A stretch of DNA of 64,000 nt, taken from the NCBI RefSeq assembly GCF_014158035.1, contig NZ_JACFXW010000001.1, forward strand, positions 2,108,001 through 2,172,000, given 5' to 3'. The first letter of the stretch is position 1; every line of letters begins with the position of its first letter. This stretch comes from Rhizobium sp. G21 (GTDB lineage Bacteria; Pseudomonadota; Alphaproteobacteria; Rhizobiales; Rhizobiaceae). The notes beneath the pieces are model-generated. The model did no database searches. It was not told the DNA's origin and worked only from the letters and a program-made list of their open reading frames with translations. Below are positions 28,612 to 38,700 of the stretch, piece by piece. The translations under genes and the position numbers were made by a program.

Positions 28612-30414
28612 ATGCGCGGACTGTCAAAGCGCAAAGGCTCCGAGGTTTGGCAAGGCCGCCTCTATATCCCGACCGACATTTGGAACCAGCGTGAACTCCT
28701 CCTCGCGGCCGGTGAACAGCTTCCCAAAAATCAAGACTGGCTTGTGTCTCTAGGCGAGCGTGACCAGCGTCGAGCCGAGACAGCGTATTCGAGTCGCCTT
28801 GAACAGCACCGCCGCCAGGTCTCCGCCTGGAGCGATACCTTGCGGGAGCTGGCGCGGATTGAGAAGGAGGGTGCAAGAGCCCTCTCTCATGAGGAGAAGG
28901 CTGGGGTGGTGCGAACCGCCATGGAGACCTTCCTCGCCCAACACCGCGAACAGCCGGACAAGCTACCACCCATTGAAGGATCGAGCAGCACCTCCGCTGA
29001 GGAAATCGCAAGGAAGGCAGGGCTCCTCTCACAGGAGGAACGCAAGAAGCTCCACGCTTGGCACACCCGCTTCAAGGCAAGCGAAGATGGGCAAAGGGAC
29101 GCCATCCTCCGAGACCTGCTGGACGCCTACTACAGGGGCGAACGCTGGGCATTCATGGGCGAGATCGCTTGGCGGGACTTGGTGCAAAGCCCGGAGGTGG
29201 CGGCCGTGGTCGGAGCCGCTCGGCAGCACTCGGTACGCCTACCAGACACCCTCGACAGCGCCGAGTTTGTTCAGCGGGCGGCAAACGCGGTGGCGGACGT
29301 TCGGCAAGCGCTTGAAGATTACCGACAGTTCCGCCCCGAAAAACTACGCGAGGTAGAAGCCCGCATCGCCGCCCTACCGACCTTTGCTCTGGCGGAGCAG
29401 CCCTCACCATTTCGCTCCAGGCCCAAGAATCTCTTCGAGCTGCTGGAGGACAAGCTTGAGACTGAGAACCGCCGCCCCTCCACTGGCGTGGCATATAGAG
29501 GGTCTCTGACGCGCTTCAGCAAGTTCGCGGGCCACAAAGACCTCGCCAGGGTGACAAAAGACGACGTGCTGCGCTGGCGAGACTCCATGCGAAACGAGGG
29601 GATAGACAGCGCGACCATCAATCGAAAGCACTTGGCGGCACTCAAAGCGGTCCTGGAGTGGGGCGTCAGCGAGGGATACCTCCCCGATAACCCCGCGTCG
29701 GCCGTGCTAGATCGCACCGCTAAGGAGCCGCATCGCGAGACCAAAGGGCACACCCGAGAGCACGTCCAGGCGATACTTCAGGCCACCTTCACGAGCGGGG
29801 ACTGGAAGCCGGGGCTCTCGCTCCCCTACCGCCGAGCAATCTTCTGGTTGCCCTGGCTTCTCACCTATACCGGCCTCCGCCCAGTTGAGCTTGCGCAGCT
29901 TCGCGGACAAGACGTGCGGATGGAGAAAGATGTGCCCTTCCTCTTCATCACCCCCGAGGCTGGCGGCACCAAAGGCAATAACGCATGGATCACCGGCATC
30001 CACGACCACATCATAGAGCTAGGCTTCATGCAGATGGTGAGGAGCGTGGGCACAGGTCCGCTATTCTACAGTCCGTATCCGCCAGAGGTTGACCTCCGGA
30101 AGGTCAAGTCGCCCCGTTCGGTTGAGGCCTACAGCGAGGCTTCGGACTGGATAAGGGATGGCCTGAAGTTAACCGCGTTCCGTGGCCGCCAGCTCCATGC
30201 CTTCCGCCACGCCTTTACGACCACCTCGCGAGGCGGCGGGAACGGAGAGGACGCATGGGAGAGGATGGACAAGGAGACGCGGGACTACATGCTGGGCAGT
30301 CGCCCAAAGACTGACGCCAGAGAAAGCTATGGGGATTGGCCGCCTGAGGTCGTCCATACAGAGATCAACAAGCTGCCGCGTCTTCAGGTGAAAGACTCAG
30401 GATGGAGACCATGA
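28612..30414 (+). CDS. Tyrosine-type integrase
   Basis: 600 residues, long for the family because of an extended N-terminal region containing charged helices. A core-binding (SAM-like) domain (FELLEDKLETENRRPSTGVAY onwards) precedes the catalytic domain: Arg in TYTGLRPVELAQLR, HxxR in LHAFRHAF, and the nucleophile Tyr in DARESYGDW. The raw ORF begins at 28573; MRGLSKRKGSEVWQG at 28612 has GGAAG upstream and fits the family start. It lies directly beside attL and catalyses integration into, and probably excision from, tRNA-Arg. Confidence 0.92.
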   Translation: MRGLSKRKGSEVWQGRLYIPTDIWNQRELLLAAGEQLPKNQDWLVSLGERDQRRAETAYSSRLEQHRRQVSAWSDTLRELARIEKEGARALSHEEKAGVVRTAMETFLAQHREQPDKLPPIEGSSSTSAEEIARKAGLLSQEERKKLHAWHTRFKASEDGQRDAILRDLLDAYYRGERWAFMGEIAWRDLVQSPEVAAVVGAARQHSVRLPDTLDSAEFVQRAANAVADVRQALEDYRQFRPEKLREVEARIAALPTFALAEQPSPFRSRPKNLFELLEDKLETENRRPSTGVAYRGSLTRFSKFAGHKDLARVTKDDVLRWRDSMRNEGIDSATINRKHLAALKAVLEWGVSEGYLPDNPASAVLDRTAKEPHRETKGHTREHVQAILQATFTSGDWKPGLSLPYRRAIFWLPWLLTYTGLRPVELAQLRGQDVRMEKDVPFLFITPEAGGTKGNNAWITGIHDHIIELGFMQMVRSVGTGPLFYSPYPPEVDLRKVKSPRSVEAYSEASDWIRDGLKLTAFRGRQLHAFRHAFTTTSRGGGNGEDAWERMDKETRDYMLGSRPKTDARESYGDWPPEVVHTEINKLPRLQVKDSGWRP

Positions 30415-30741
30415 TGGAATCACTTAATGAAATCGCCGCAAATGAGTATGTGACCAGTCCGTAGGTGTTCTTAGGGACAGTTGGCCCTGTCTGTTGGTAC
30501 ATTTGCAGAACATCACACCCCCAAAAGCATCGTAGAAAAACCACTTCCCCGTGGGATTCACGAGTTCACGCAGCGGAATCAGTTGCAATCTTTGGCGAGA
30601 TGTCTAATAGATCAATGGAGCGTTAACCCTCTTTGGACGTCTCTGCCAATTGAAATCGATTGGGAGGAGCATCCGAGCTTCGGTGAAGTCGTCACTGGAG
30701 GGGCGGTAAGCCCGACTTGCTTTTCAAGTCAGGAGATTACC
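30415..30741. other. Intergenic stretch downstream of the integrase
   Basis: An in-frame extension to a TTG at 30481 exists but lacks a ribosome site and coding character. I see no gene here; the stretch probably contains the promoter or leader of the next small gene. Confidence 0.4.
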
Positions 30742-30873
30742 ATGCGCGTAGCATGCTCGCTGATTAGTCCCGTATCAGTTACGGACTACTGGCGTTTCCG
30801 ACTGGGCCAATGGGAGCATGTCTGCTCTCATTGCAGACGCAAGCCACGCTGCAACGTGGCGAAACGTCCATAA
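30742..30873 (+). CDS. 43-residue Cys-containing small protein
   Basis: MRVACSLISPVSVTDYWRFR at the start, then LGQWEHVCSHCRRKPRCNVA. ATG at 30742 follows CAGGAGATTACC, a strong ribosome site, and a rho-independent terminator begins 21 bases after the stop; both support a real short gene. The CxxC...C pattern with adjacent His could bind metal. Basic C terminus. Family not recognised. Confidence 0.6.
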   Translation: MRVACSLISPVSVTDYWRFRLGQWEHVCSHCRRKPRCNVAKRP

Positions 30874-30893
30874 CCCAGCCGTACGATAGGTGA

Positions 30894-30923
30894 AGGCCCT
30901 GCGATATGCGGGGCCTTTTTCGT
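30894..30923 (+). terminator. Rho-independent terminator
   Basis: Stem aggccctgc / gcggggcct with a 5-base loop, followed by TTTTTCG. Ends the small-gene transcript, possibly the integrase transcript too. Confidence 0.85.
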
Positions 30924-31154
30924 TTCCCTTAACAGGAACAATTAAGTTAATATTCCACGTTGATTTGTTTAGCAAGGGCATTGACTCATTAAGTGAGGAT
31001 TGATCTCACGCACCAGCCGAATCGTTTTCCGCCAAACATCATCAAATTCATCAACTTATAGCTATGCGAAAATCGCAACTTCCCTATGAGAATTTGGCGT
31101 CAATGGGCCTTGATGCAGTTTCGTGCCAAAAACTGGCCGCACGAGAAAATAAAT

Positions 31155-31382
31155 TTAGCCATCAATTTGACGAGTGATACGCACCTTTAACCCCGACGCA
31201 GGGCACCGCTTTATCTCATAGACCCAAAGCCGTCCTTCAGCGTCCCAATGCATAGCCCTCTTGATTACCGGCAGGCGCTCCCACTGTTCTAAGGTGGAGA
31301 GCCCTGAAGGCGGATAGTAGGGAGGGGGACCATCCATAGCACCTAGCGCTTTGCCGAGCGCCCTCCTAAGCGACGACCACAT
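31155..31382 (-). CDS. Small hypothetical protein downstream of the serine recombinase
   Basis: 75 residues beginning MWSSLRRALGKALGAMDGPP with a proline-rich middle (PPPYYPPSG) and a basic C-terminal half. It overlaps the recombinase gene by 17 bases in another frame, suggesting co-translation. No domain recognised. Confidence 0.5.
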   Translation of the reverse strand: MWSSLRRALGKALGAMDGPPPYYPPSGLSTLEQWERLPVIKRAMHWDAEGRLWVYEIKRCPASGLKVRITRQIDG

Positions 31383-32013
31383 GCTCTGCCTCCTGATCTC
31401 CGCGTAGACGCTTTGCCAGCCGCGACAGGGTAGCCATCGAGCAGCCCGTTGCGGCCGCTATGCTTCGCCAGCTCTGCCCTGCCTCCAGCAACTTTATGAT
31501 GGCGGCGTTGCGTTCCTTGTCCTCTGGCCGCCCCTTGTACTCTCCACGCGCCTTGGCTTGCTCGATACCTTGAGCCTGCCGCCGCCGTCGATCATCGTAG
31601 TCTTTTCGCGCAATGGCGGCCAGCATGTCCAACATCATGCCGTTAATGGCCTCCAAGATGCGCGATTGCACATCATCTCGCTCTGCCGTTGCGAGCATCC
31701 ATGAGGTCGGGAGGTCCAGGGCCACCACCCGAACCTGCCGCCCCGTGATCTCGGCTTTGAGCCGCTGCCAGTCGGCGGCATTGAGGCGACTTAAGCGGTC
31801 CACCTGTTCGACCAGGAGGATGTCTCCAGGTTCGGAGTCGGTGAGGAGGCGGAATAACTCTGGCCTCTTGAGAGAAGCGCCGCTCTCGTTCTCTGCGTAG
31901 TAGCCCGCGACCCGGAGGCCCCGCTCTTGGGCAAACTTGGCGAGGTCGGCTCTCGCTCGGCTGGCGTCCTGCTCTTTGGTGCTGGCGCGGAGGTATGCTC
32001 GCACTAGGGTCAT
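31366..32013 (-). CDS. Serine recombinase (resolvase/invertase family)
   Basis: 215 residues. Catalytic domain with YLRASTKEQDASRARADL (the usual YxRVSTxxQ, where Val is replaced by Ala; the nucleophilic Ser is kept), EQVDRLSRL (conserved DRLSR), and a C-terminal helix-turn-helix (SWRSIAAATGCSMATLSRL). ATG at 32013 has GGGAG eight bases upstream; a TTG at 32019 is possible. Three 14-15-base repeats directly upstream may be its binding site. It could act on element inversion or multimer resolution; target unknown. Confidence 0.88.
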   Translation of the reverse strand: MTLVRAYLRASTKEQDASRARADLAKFAQERGLRVAGYYAENESGASLKRPELFRLLTDSEPGDILLVEQVDRLSRLNAADWQRLKAEITGRQVRVVALDLPTSWMLATAERDDVQSRILEAINGMMLDMLAAIARKDYDDRRRRQAQGIEQAKARGEYKGRPEDKERNAAIIKLLEAGQSWRSIAAATGCSMATLSRLAKRLRGDQEAEHVVVA

Positions 32014-32027
32014 GCTCAAAGCTCCCT

Positions 32028-32070
32028 TGCTTCGCTTTAGGTGCTTCGTTATGTCATGCTTCGTTATGAG
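32028..32070. repeat. Three tandem repeats upstream of the serine recombinase
   Basis: The word tgcttcg begins at 32028, 32042 and 32057; the last two copies share tgcttcgttatg. The period is 14-15 bases. The repeats start 15 bases upstream of the recombinase ATG and could be a recombination or autoregulation site. Confidence 0.55.
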
Positions 32071-32261
32071 TGGTCAAGGGCATTTTCGAAGCGCCCTACA
32101 GCGTTGGTCCGCCGCGCTTCTCTTCAAGCATACCTTATCGAAGCGCATGAGTGCGGGACCTTGAGACGGACTTGCGGCCTGTTGGTCCGGTGTCTTCCTG
32201 CCTGTTGGCCCCCTCGGCAACTGCCAAAAAGTAATAATCGGAGGAAATAATCCTGCTACAG

Positions 32262-32314
32262 TGCGCAATAGTAAATATTCGGCAATAAACGGTGATGACA
32301 CATTGCGCAATAGT
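32262..32314. promoter_or_regulatory. Operator-like direct repeats in an AT-rich control region
   Basis: The 11-base word tgcgcaatagt occurs at 32262-32272 and 32304-32314, 42 bases (four helical turns) apart, in the 472-base stretch 32014-32485 that holds no convincing gene. Confidence 0.5.
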
Positions 32315-32485
32315 GATAGTGTGGCACAAATATAGTATTATCATATTCATCATCATCGTGAAAGTGGGAGCTTTTTCATGGCGATCATGGATAAATATTA
32401 TTGAATTGACGATTTCAGCCGATTTTTTACATTATGTGCATCGCAGGTTGGCGATGGGTTCACAACGGTTTGAAAGAGGCACTCA

Positions 32486-32647
32486 ATGTTTACTTGGCGG
32501 GAACGGCTTTTGACGGCTCTAGGGTTCAAAGACGCCTATATCGAAACTAACTGGCGCAAGCCTTCAGAATGGCGGCGTGATCGTTGGGAAGAGGGCGGCT
32601 GTCACTTTCTGGACTTCGGCCCTATTCATCTGGCCTACCAAGCCTAA
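32486..32647 (+). CDS. 53-residue small protein
   Basis: Starts MFTWRERLLTALGFKDAYIE and ends HFLDFGPIHLAYQA. ATG at 32486 follows AAAGAGGCACTCA. A terminator hairpin begins 30 bases after the stop. Aromatic- and charge-rich, without a membrane segment. Unknown family; the size, ribosome site and terminator support a real early-type gene. Confidence 0.65.
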   Translation: MFTWRERLLTALGFKDAYIETNWRKPSEWRRDRWEEGGCHFLDFGPIHLAYQA

Positions 32648-32676
32648 AAGCTTTTCCTTCCAATTCAAACGCCAAG

Positions 32677-32703
32677 AGGCCGCCCGCAAGGCGGCCTTTT
32701 CGT
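32677..32703 (+). terminator. Rho-independent terminator
   Basis: Perfect 8-base stem aggccgcc / ggcggcct with a 5-base loop (cgcaa), followed by TTTCGTT. Confidence 0.85.
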
Positions 32704-32861
32704 TATGCCTAAGGCCTGAAGCGGCGGTAATGCACGGATGCACTACAGACCGCACCACAGCAGGTCTCGACCGCCCGCTCTAACCGGCTGATTTCATTGG
32801 GGATGGGCACGAGGTTTGAGTCACTCGCCCTGCCTCTAACCTTATGAGGACGCCGCGTCTG

Positions 32862-33238
32862 TCATCTGGAAAGTTCCGCAAGGTGAACATGGAAGTCAGC
32901 CAGCGCAAGAGCGTCCTTGAGTCGGCGAACCGCCCGACCGATCAGGATGAAAATCAATTCCTCACGGGCTTCACCGGGCCGCGCTATGGCGTCGATTGGC
33001 AGGGAACGCTTGGAAGCCCCGACGCCATGGCGCAAGGTCCAACCCCGCTTGGCTCCAATTGTAGATTGACCTGGAGCGGCCACAGTTCGGAGACAATGGC
33101 GACTTGCGGCGGGGCCAGCGCGATCCACTGACCCCCGATCCGTAACGCAATCTCTCCCTCATCCACCTCATAAGCCTCATCGACATAACGGGGCAGCTTT
33201 TGGGCAAGGACCATTTGAGCCGTTATGGTCTGGAGCAT
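32862..33238 (-). CDS. Hypothetical protein, one frameshift
   Basis: MLQTITAQMVLAQKLPRYVD at the start, then EGEIALRIGGQWIALAPPQV. The frame breaks at the CCCC 33043-33046; adding one base continues into GWTLRHGVGASKRSLPIDAI and ends LADFHVHLAELSR at 32862, about 125 residues. No known domain seen. It is transcribed leftward towards the small-gene region. Confidence 0.5.
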
Positions 33239-33601
33239 GAAGTTAAACCTATGGTTATTCCCGCCGCATGATTGGATCGGACTAACCCACGGTCAATTCA
33301 GAAATATTCACAATGGGATACGACAAGGTGCGGCAAGTGGCAACAATCCAAGAGGGGCATACGCTCCTACCGTAAAGCGCAACTTGCGGAATGTGGCAAC
33401 ATCTCTGGTACTGCCAGATAGGACATTGTGTGGAATATGGGGTACCCCCGGAGGGGGAATGCGCCGTCGCGTTGCCACGTGTCCCAGATGTCTCGTGATC
33501 CCTTTGTGGTGATCCGGGAGGCTCCGTTTTGATTTGAATAGCCTTGTGCGAACTTTCTGGTTTTGATTCACGCGCAACTAGGGTTACATGGTCAAACCAA
33601 C
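33239..33601. other. Control region with GTGGCAAC repeats
   Basis: No gene seen. The word gtggcaac occurs at 33337-33344 and 33393-33400, and inverted (gttgccac) at 33471-33478, between a leftward gene and the rightward AT-rich cassette. A GGTACC-centred palindrome lies at about 33450. Confidence 0.45.
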
Positions 33602-34299
33602 GTGATCGAATACCATTGGGTGCTGTCCGTGTCAGAAGATATACTGAGAATTAGAAATAAAATCGAGGGTCTAGCAGACGCTGAGATCGCAACGGGAAAA
33701 CCGTACCTGTTAAGCAGGCTCGGAAAGGATTTAGGAAATGACTTGCATAAAGTTAAACTTTTTCAAAAAGCTTGGCGGATTTTATAAAAGAAAACTTATC
33801 CGAAAAGTATGATATAATACAAACTGGTGAATACAATAACATTCAGTCCATTGTAAAAAAGACAACTGGCGCATCGAAATTCTCACGCTCTGATGCGGAT
33901 GACGCAGACAAACCAGAACGTTTCAATTATAGATTTTGGGCGGCTTTTTCCGTTCCACTTTCTAAAGGCTCCCGCTTTTTAAATATGGAAGACTTCACAT
34001 TTGAGGATTCCGACACTCGGCCCTCCACTCAACATGAAATCATTGATCCAGAGTTTATCGCGGAGGCAAATATACCGGGACGAGATAAAGTTATTCTAGA
34101 AAATATACGACAGTGGATCGAAGATCGGCAGTTTAATCGGGAAAAGTTCTTAGCTAGGCAACAGACAGTGAGAAGTCCGGCAGCCGTGCATGGCCGAACA
34201 TTACTTCACGCAGTTGTGGATGCTCTCGATAAGAGGCAACTGTCTTCCACATCACTACCACTCGATGTTGTGGTAGCCCTCCTAAGCAAAAGTGCATGA
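33602..34299 (+). CDS. Unknown protein with a LOTUS/OST-HTH-like segment, one frameshift
   Basis: About 232 residues if one T is restored in the T run 33759-33763, joining two ORFs (...HKVKLFSKSLADFIKENLSE...). Residues about 33-85 (KPYLLSRLGKDLGNDLHKVK, SLADFIKE, YDIIQTGEYNNIQSI) resemble the winged-helix OST-HTH/LOTUS fold found in RNA-binding proteins; this is a weak visual match only. The rest is unrecognised. The start is uncertain: GTG at 33602 or TTG at 33563, neither with a good ribosome site. Clearly more AT-rich than the surrounding genes, as is the next gene, indicating separate acquisition. Confidence 0.55.
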
Positions 34300-34320
34300 A
34301 CACCCAGGGCTGCATGTGAA

Positions 34321-34936
34321 ATGACAGCATACTCTCTTGTTATTGCTGGGCTACCAGACGAAGTATTTGACAGAGTAAAGAAGGAATCAGAAAACAAGAT
34401 CGCACCCGGCGGAAAACTATTTCTCATCCCAAATACCAACAAAAATTACGCAAAAAGTTATGTCGACAGACTTCTAAGAAGTCTTTTTGATTATTACATA
34501 AATATACCAGAAAATACGCAGGTCGTAACATTGCTTATTTATGTCGATTACGGCGACAGTAGCACGAAAGCATTTCTTGATAGGTTTTTTCCTTTTGCCC
34601 TCCCTCGTCGGATTGAACCTATCAATCTTGAGGCGGCACGCAATAAACAGGAAAAAATAAACTTCTAAACGATTTCGCGGAGGAAGTGATAGCAGCGAGT
34701 AGGAGTTTAAGGGCAACCTCGCGGATCATATCACACCGTACTAATGTACGTAACCTAAATCCATTGCTTTTACCTGTGCGCAATTTCCAAGGAGAAGAGC
34801 TGGATGATCTCCTTCGGAAGGTATACTCGAAGCCGCTTACAGCGATGACCCTGAAAAGCTATTAGACGACGAAATAGCCCGGTTTTTGGCAAAATTCCCT
34901 GGGCTACACCTCCAGACGAGCAAAGGCGAGCATTGA
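34321..34936 (+). CDS. Unknown protein of the AT-rich cassette, two frameshifts
   Basis: About 205 residues if one A is restored in 34652-34657 and one base near 34827. The parts read MTAYSLVIAGLPDEVFDRVK..., then NKLLNDFAEEVIAASRSLRA..., then EAAYSDDPEKLLDDEIARFL and a stop at 34934-34936. Mostly soluble with an acidic C terminus. No family recognised. It follows the LOTUS-like gene by 21 bases on the same strand, so the two probably work together. Such AT-rich cargo in prophages often serves defence or lysogenic conversion, but nothing here proves that. Confidence 0.55.
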
Positions 34937-35717
34937 GCGATGGGGTTCTTTTTTTTAAAAGCCCAGGCAAAGACCGGCATGGCTTCTTAAGGAATAGCGT
35001 CGCCAAGAGTCATCCAATGGATTGCCTCTTTAATGCCAGAAGCCGCCTTGGCGGAGCATACGATTACTGTCTGCACTACGACTGCACCCCGGTGAAGGGG
35101 AAGCTAAAGTCTAGCTATGAAAACTGCCATGGCCACGATAGTGCGCCGAAGAAAACGCATGTAAATATCGCACCTAACGACTTTATCATATAAGTAAACG
35201 AAAAGGCCGATGTCGCTTGTAGCGCCATCGGCCCATTTCATGAGTCATATGCGTGAGAACAAATGACCGATATTTGTGCTTGCATTTCGAACAACGAGAT
35301 TATGCGGTGCCTCCCGCAAGCTATCTCTCACACCTACGGATCGTAACAACCACCATGGAGGCACCCGGCCGGGCGAAGTCCAAGGTCTAGATGTTACAAA
35401 CACGCTCAAATTAACCCGCAAGCAGGTAATCAGAGCTTCGAATGGCTTTCCAAAGTTCCCGTGGGAAAATCAGTCTGCTCATGTGTGCTCGTATTAATGT
35501 AACGCATATGCAGCAGAAAAGATCGCTATTGCAAGCGTTTTCTTCTCGGTGCCCTACAGAGAGATTAAATATGCCATTGGCATTAAAATCTCCTAAACAC
35601 GCTATCCATATCCCATATGGGTAACGGCGGCCGCCATATCAACATCCTTTCTCACCTTGGCTGGAGATATCTAGGTACTTTTCATGCTCCCCTCCCGCTC
35701 AGAATGAGGGGCGGGGG
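34937..35717. other. 780-base stretch without a convincing gene
   Basis: Short ORFs exist (for example a TTG ORF from 34933 to 35193 and a 27-codon ORF from 35264), but none has a good ribosome site or consistent coding character. The sequence may hold a decayed gene or the end of the late transcript. A hairpin lies at 35205-35233. Confidence 0.45.
35205..35233 (-). terminator. Hairpin between the AT-rich cassette and the late genes
   Basis: Stem ggccgatg / catcggcc around an inner cgc/gcg pair. On the minus strand it is followed by TTTTCGTTT, so it could end the leftward late transcript 485 bases past its last gene; on the plus strand few T follow. Confidence 0.5.
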
Positions 35718-38700
35718 TCACGGCGTCGCCGCCAAACCAAGAGCCTTGCGGAGCTGATCGCCAGCCGACTTCTGGCCCGTATTGTCGAGATACCCAGCGG
35801 CGGCTTTGTACTTGTGCTGGAGCATCTGGGTCCGAAGCTCAGGGTTCTCCTCCTGGAGCCTCTTGAAGCCAGCCGTGCGGTACTTCTGGACGATGCCCTG
35901 GATGGCGTTGAGCCTGCTCCCAGGTTGTCCCGTCTCGCCGTCTGGCATGTCCTCGTAGTCCTTGGTCCTGATGAGCTTCTCCAGGGACTCCTTGAGGCTC
36001 GGGCCGCCCTCCTCGGGTTTGGCCGCAAGCTCCTGATACCTGTCGTAGGCATTCTGTCCGGACTTCAGGGTGACATCACGCAAATCCATGCCGTTATGCG
36101 TCGGCTGGGGCATTGAGAGGCCCTCGTTGGTCTCCAGCATGATGCGGTTGACTTCGGCCTCCACCGAGTCCTCGCTCATGGTGGTCGTCACTCCGATCCG
36201 CCGCGCCACGGGCTCCCCGAAGACATCACGCCGGGGCGGGAGGCCCTTGGAGTAGCCGGGGATGTCCTTGAGCACTCGGTCGAGCAGTCCCCGAGCTTCC
36301 CTAAGGTAGGGGTCGGTGTTCGCATAGCCGCGCATGGCCGAGGACATCGGGATCATCGAGCTTCCCATGTTCCCCACGAACTTCTCCATCTTGTTCTCGG
36401 GGTCGCTGAGGGCGTCAACGAGCTGGTTCATGTTGAGGAGGAAGGTGCGGTCTGCGAAGTTCCTAGCGAGGGCGATCCCTGTGGCGGTCGCGACGTTGGA
36501 AATGTCCCGGTGCTCGGGGTCCATAGTGTAAAGCTCGTGGAGGTCCGCCATGATCCCCATCGGCAGGCCGACCGGATCGAACCTTCCGTAGGGCACATAG
36601 GTCTTGGAGCCGTCCGCGTTGGTCACGACCACCGAGTAGGGCTTCCAGCCTTGCTCGATGAGTTGCTTGCGGAGTTGGTCATCCGATGGGCCGCCGCCTG
36701 TGATGCGCCCGTTCGCGACCAGGAGGCCAGCGGACGCCATGAAGAGACTACCCAGCGCCATCTGCCCGATAGCTTGAGCCTGCCGCTCCATCCCCATCTT
36801 CCCCAGAAGCATCGCCCGATATTCGCCCTGGATGAGGTTGAGCCCCGGCGTATACTTGTGGGAGTATCGCAACACGTTGATCGGTGTCTTCACGAACGGC
36901 AGGACAAAGCCAATAGGCGGATAGTAGGTCCGCAGGTTTCTGATCCCCGCGCCCAACGTCCCAGGAAGAAGCTCCTGGTTAAACGTTGAGGTCTGAGCCT
37001 CAAGTAGCGCCTCGGGATCGACTGCTCGTCCCTCATCATCGAAGGCCTGATGGAGGCGGCTTTCCATGAAGTCCTTCAGGTCTTGACCCTTCAGGCCCAT
37101 CTGCTCGCCAGCCACCGCAGCGCGAGACTGTACGACCGACCTGTACCGGAGCGTCTTGAAGAACTCGTCCTGTGCCCCCAGGAACCGTGTGGGAAAGCCA
37201 GTGACATTGCGGTAGAGGGAGGAGATGTGGAGGTTGTGCCACAAGTTCTCCCAGCTATCGAAGGGCCTGAAGTTCGGAACCCCGAGCGGCTGGTGGGCGG
37301 TGCTCTGTGAAGGAGCATCGAGCCAGTCCGTCATGTGCGGAGCCAGCTTGGAGTCGCCCTTCATGAACGCCTCGACGCCAGCCTTCCAGCCGTCCGTGAT
37401 GGCCGCCGCCGTGTAATAGAACTCCTTGGCCGCCTGCTGACGAACCGCCTTGCCGCCGCTCAGCACGAGAGACCCCAGGCCCTTCTCCAGCGGCCTTGCG
37501 ATCTGCATGTAGACGTTGGAGGTCAGGTTGACGACGTGAGTGGGGTAGAGCCAGAGGAGACCATTGCGCTGCGAGAATTGCAGCTCGTCCATCACCCGCT
37601 TCATCACCGTTGGCTTGGCGAGGTCCTTGAGTTTCTTGGGGTCGCCGCCAGTGGACTGCATGATGTCCATGAACTTCTGGTCGTCCAGAGAGGTCAGGGC
37701 CTTGAGCTGCTCTGGGTTGACGCCGAACTCCCCGCGCATCCGCCTGAGGGAGCGACCTGCGGCGGCCCTCATGCTCTGGGACGCTGCGTAGGTCTCCATG
37801 GCGACGGACATTCGGCGGCGAGCCTCAGCCAGGGCCTGGGCGCTGTCCCCACCGAACTCCGCGAGGTTCCCCAGCGGACCTTGTTGATGACATCGTAGGC
37901 GTCCATGAACATACGGGTGGAGACCAGATAGCCAGCCTCCATGTTCCGCACCATGCCTGCCGCCGCGTCCCCGGCCTGAGCGATCTCCCCACGACTGCCG
38001 CAGGGTCTTCGTTGAAGTAGCGGGCTGCGGCTCGGACCTGGCGTTCGACCTTGGCGTCAGACAGCACGGCACCGCCTTTGACGGCATCGAGTTCTGGCCT
38101 CAGGACCTTCTGGGCATTGGCGATGAGGGTTGACACGTCCTCGGGGGTCTGGAGCTTCTGCCAGGGGACGCCAGCCTGCGGGGCGGGCTTATAGCCTTGG
38201 CTGATGGCCTCCTCGCGGGAGCCCGCTTGGTCGATGGACCTGAGGTCCCAGTCGGTGCCGTCCAGGATCGCCTTCATCTGCTCATCGCTGACGGCCTCCG
38301 TGGGAAGCGTCTTTGCGGCGGACGGGGCGCTGTCTGGGAGCGGGGTGCTCTGGTCCACCGTGGTGGGAGCTGCCTCGCTGATCTGGTCTGGAGGCTGGAT
38401 ACCGTCACGAGCATCGCTCGTTAGTCGAACTCCGTTCTCGCTGGCCGCCTGGGAGCCCGCCTTGACGCGGACACGGGGTTTCTCGACTGGAGCCACTGGC
38501 GGAACCTCCACCGGACGCTCGGCCGCCGCCTTCATCTCCTCCGCCACCTGAGGCTGGGCAATCTCTTCGACCACCTTCTTGGCGGCTTCGGGGTTCCCAC
38601 GGCGAGCGAACTTGATGGCCTTGAGCCCAGGGCAAAAGCCCCGGCGAACGCGAGGTCCACCCCAGCGCCTTCGAGCGCGTTCTTGAGGCGGCCCTCTGCG

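Noticed and set aside
30481..30741. N-terminal extension of the 43-residue gene to a TTG start.
   Set aside because: The ATG at 30742 has a strong ribosome site while the extension has none and no coding character.
34933..35193. 86-codon ORF with a TTG start.
   Set aside because: It overlaps the end of the preceding gene, lacks a ribosome site and shows no consistent coding pattern.
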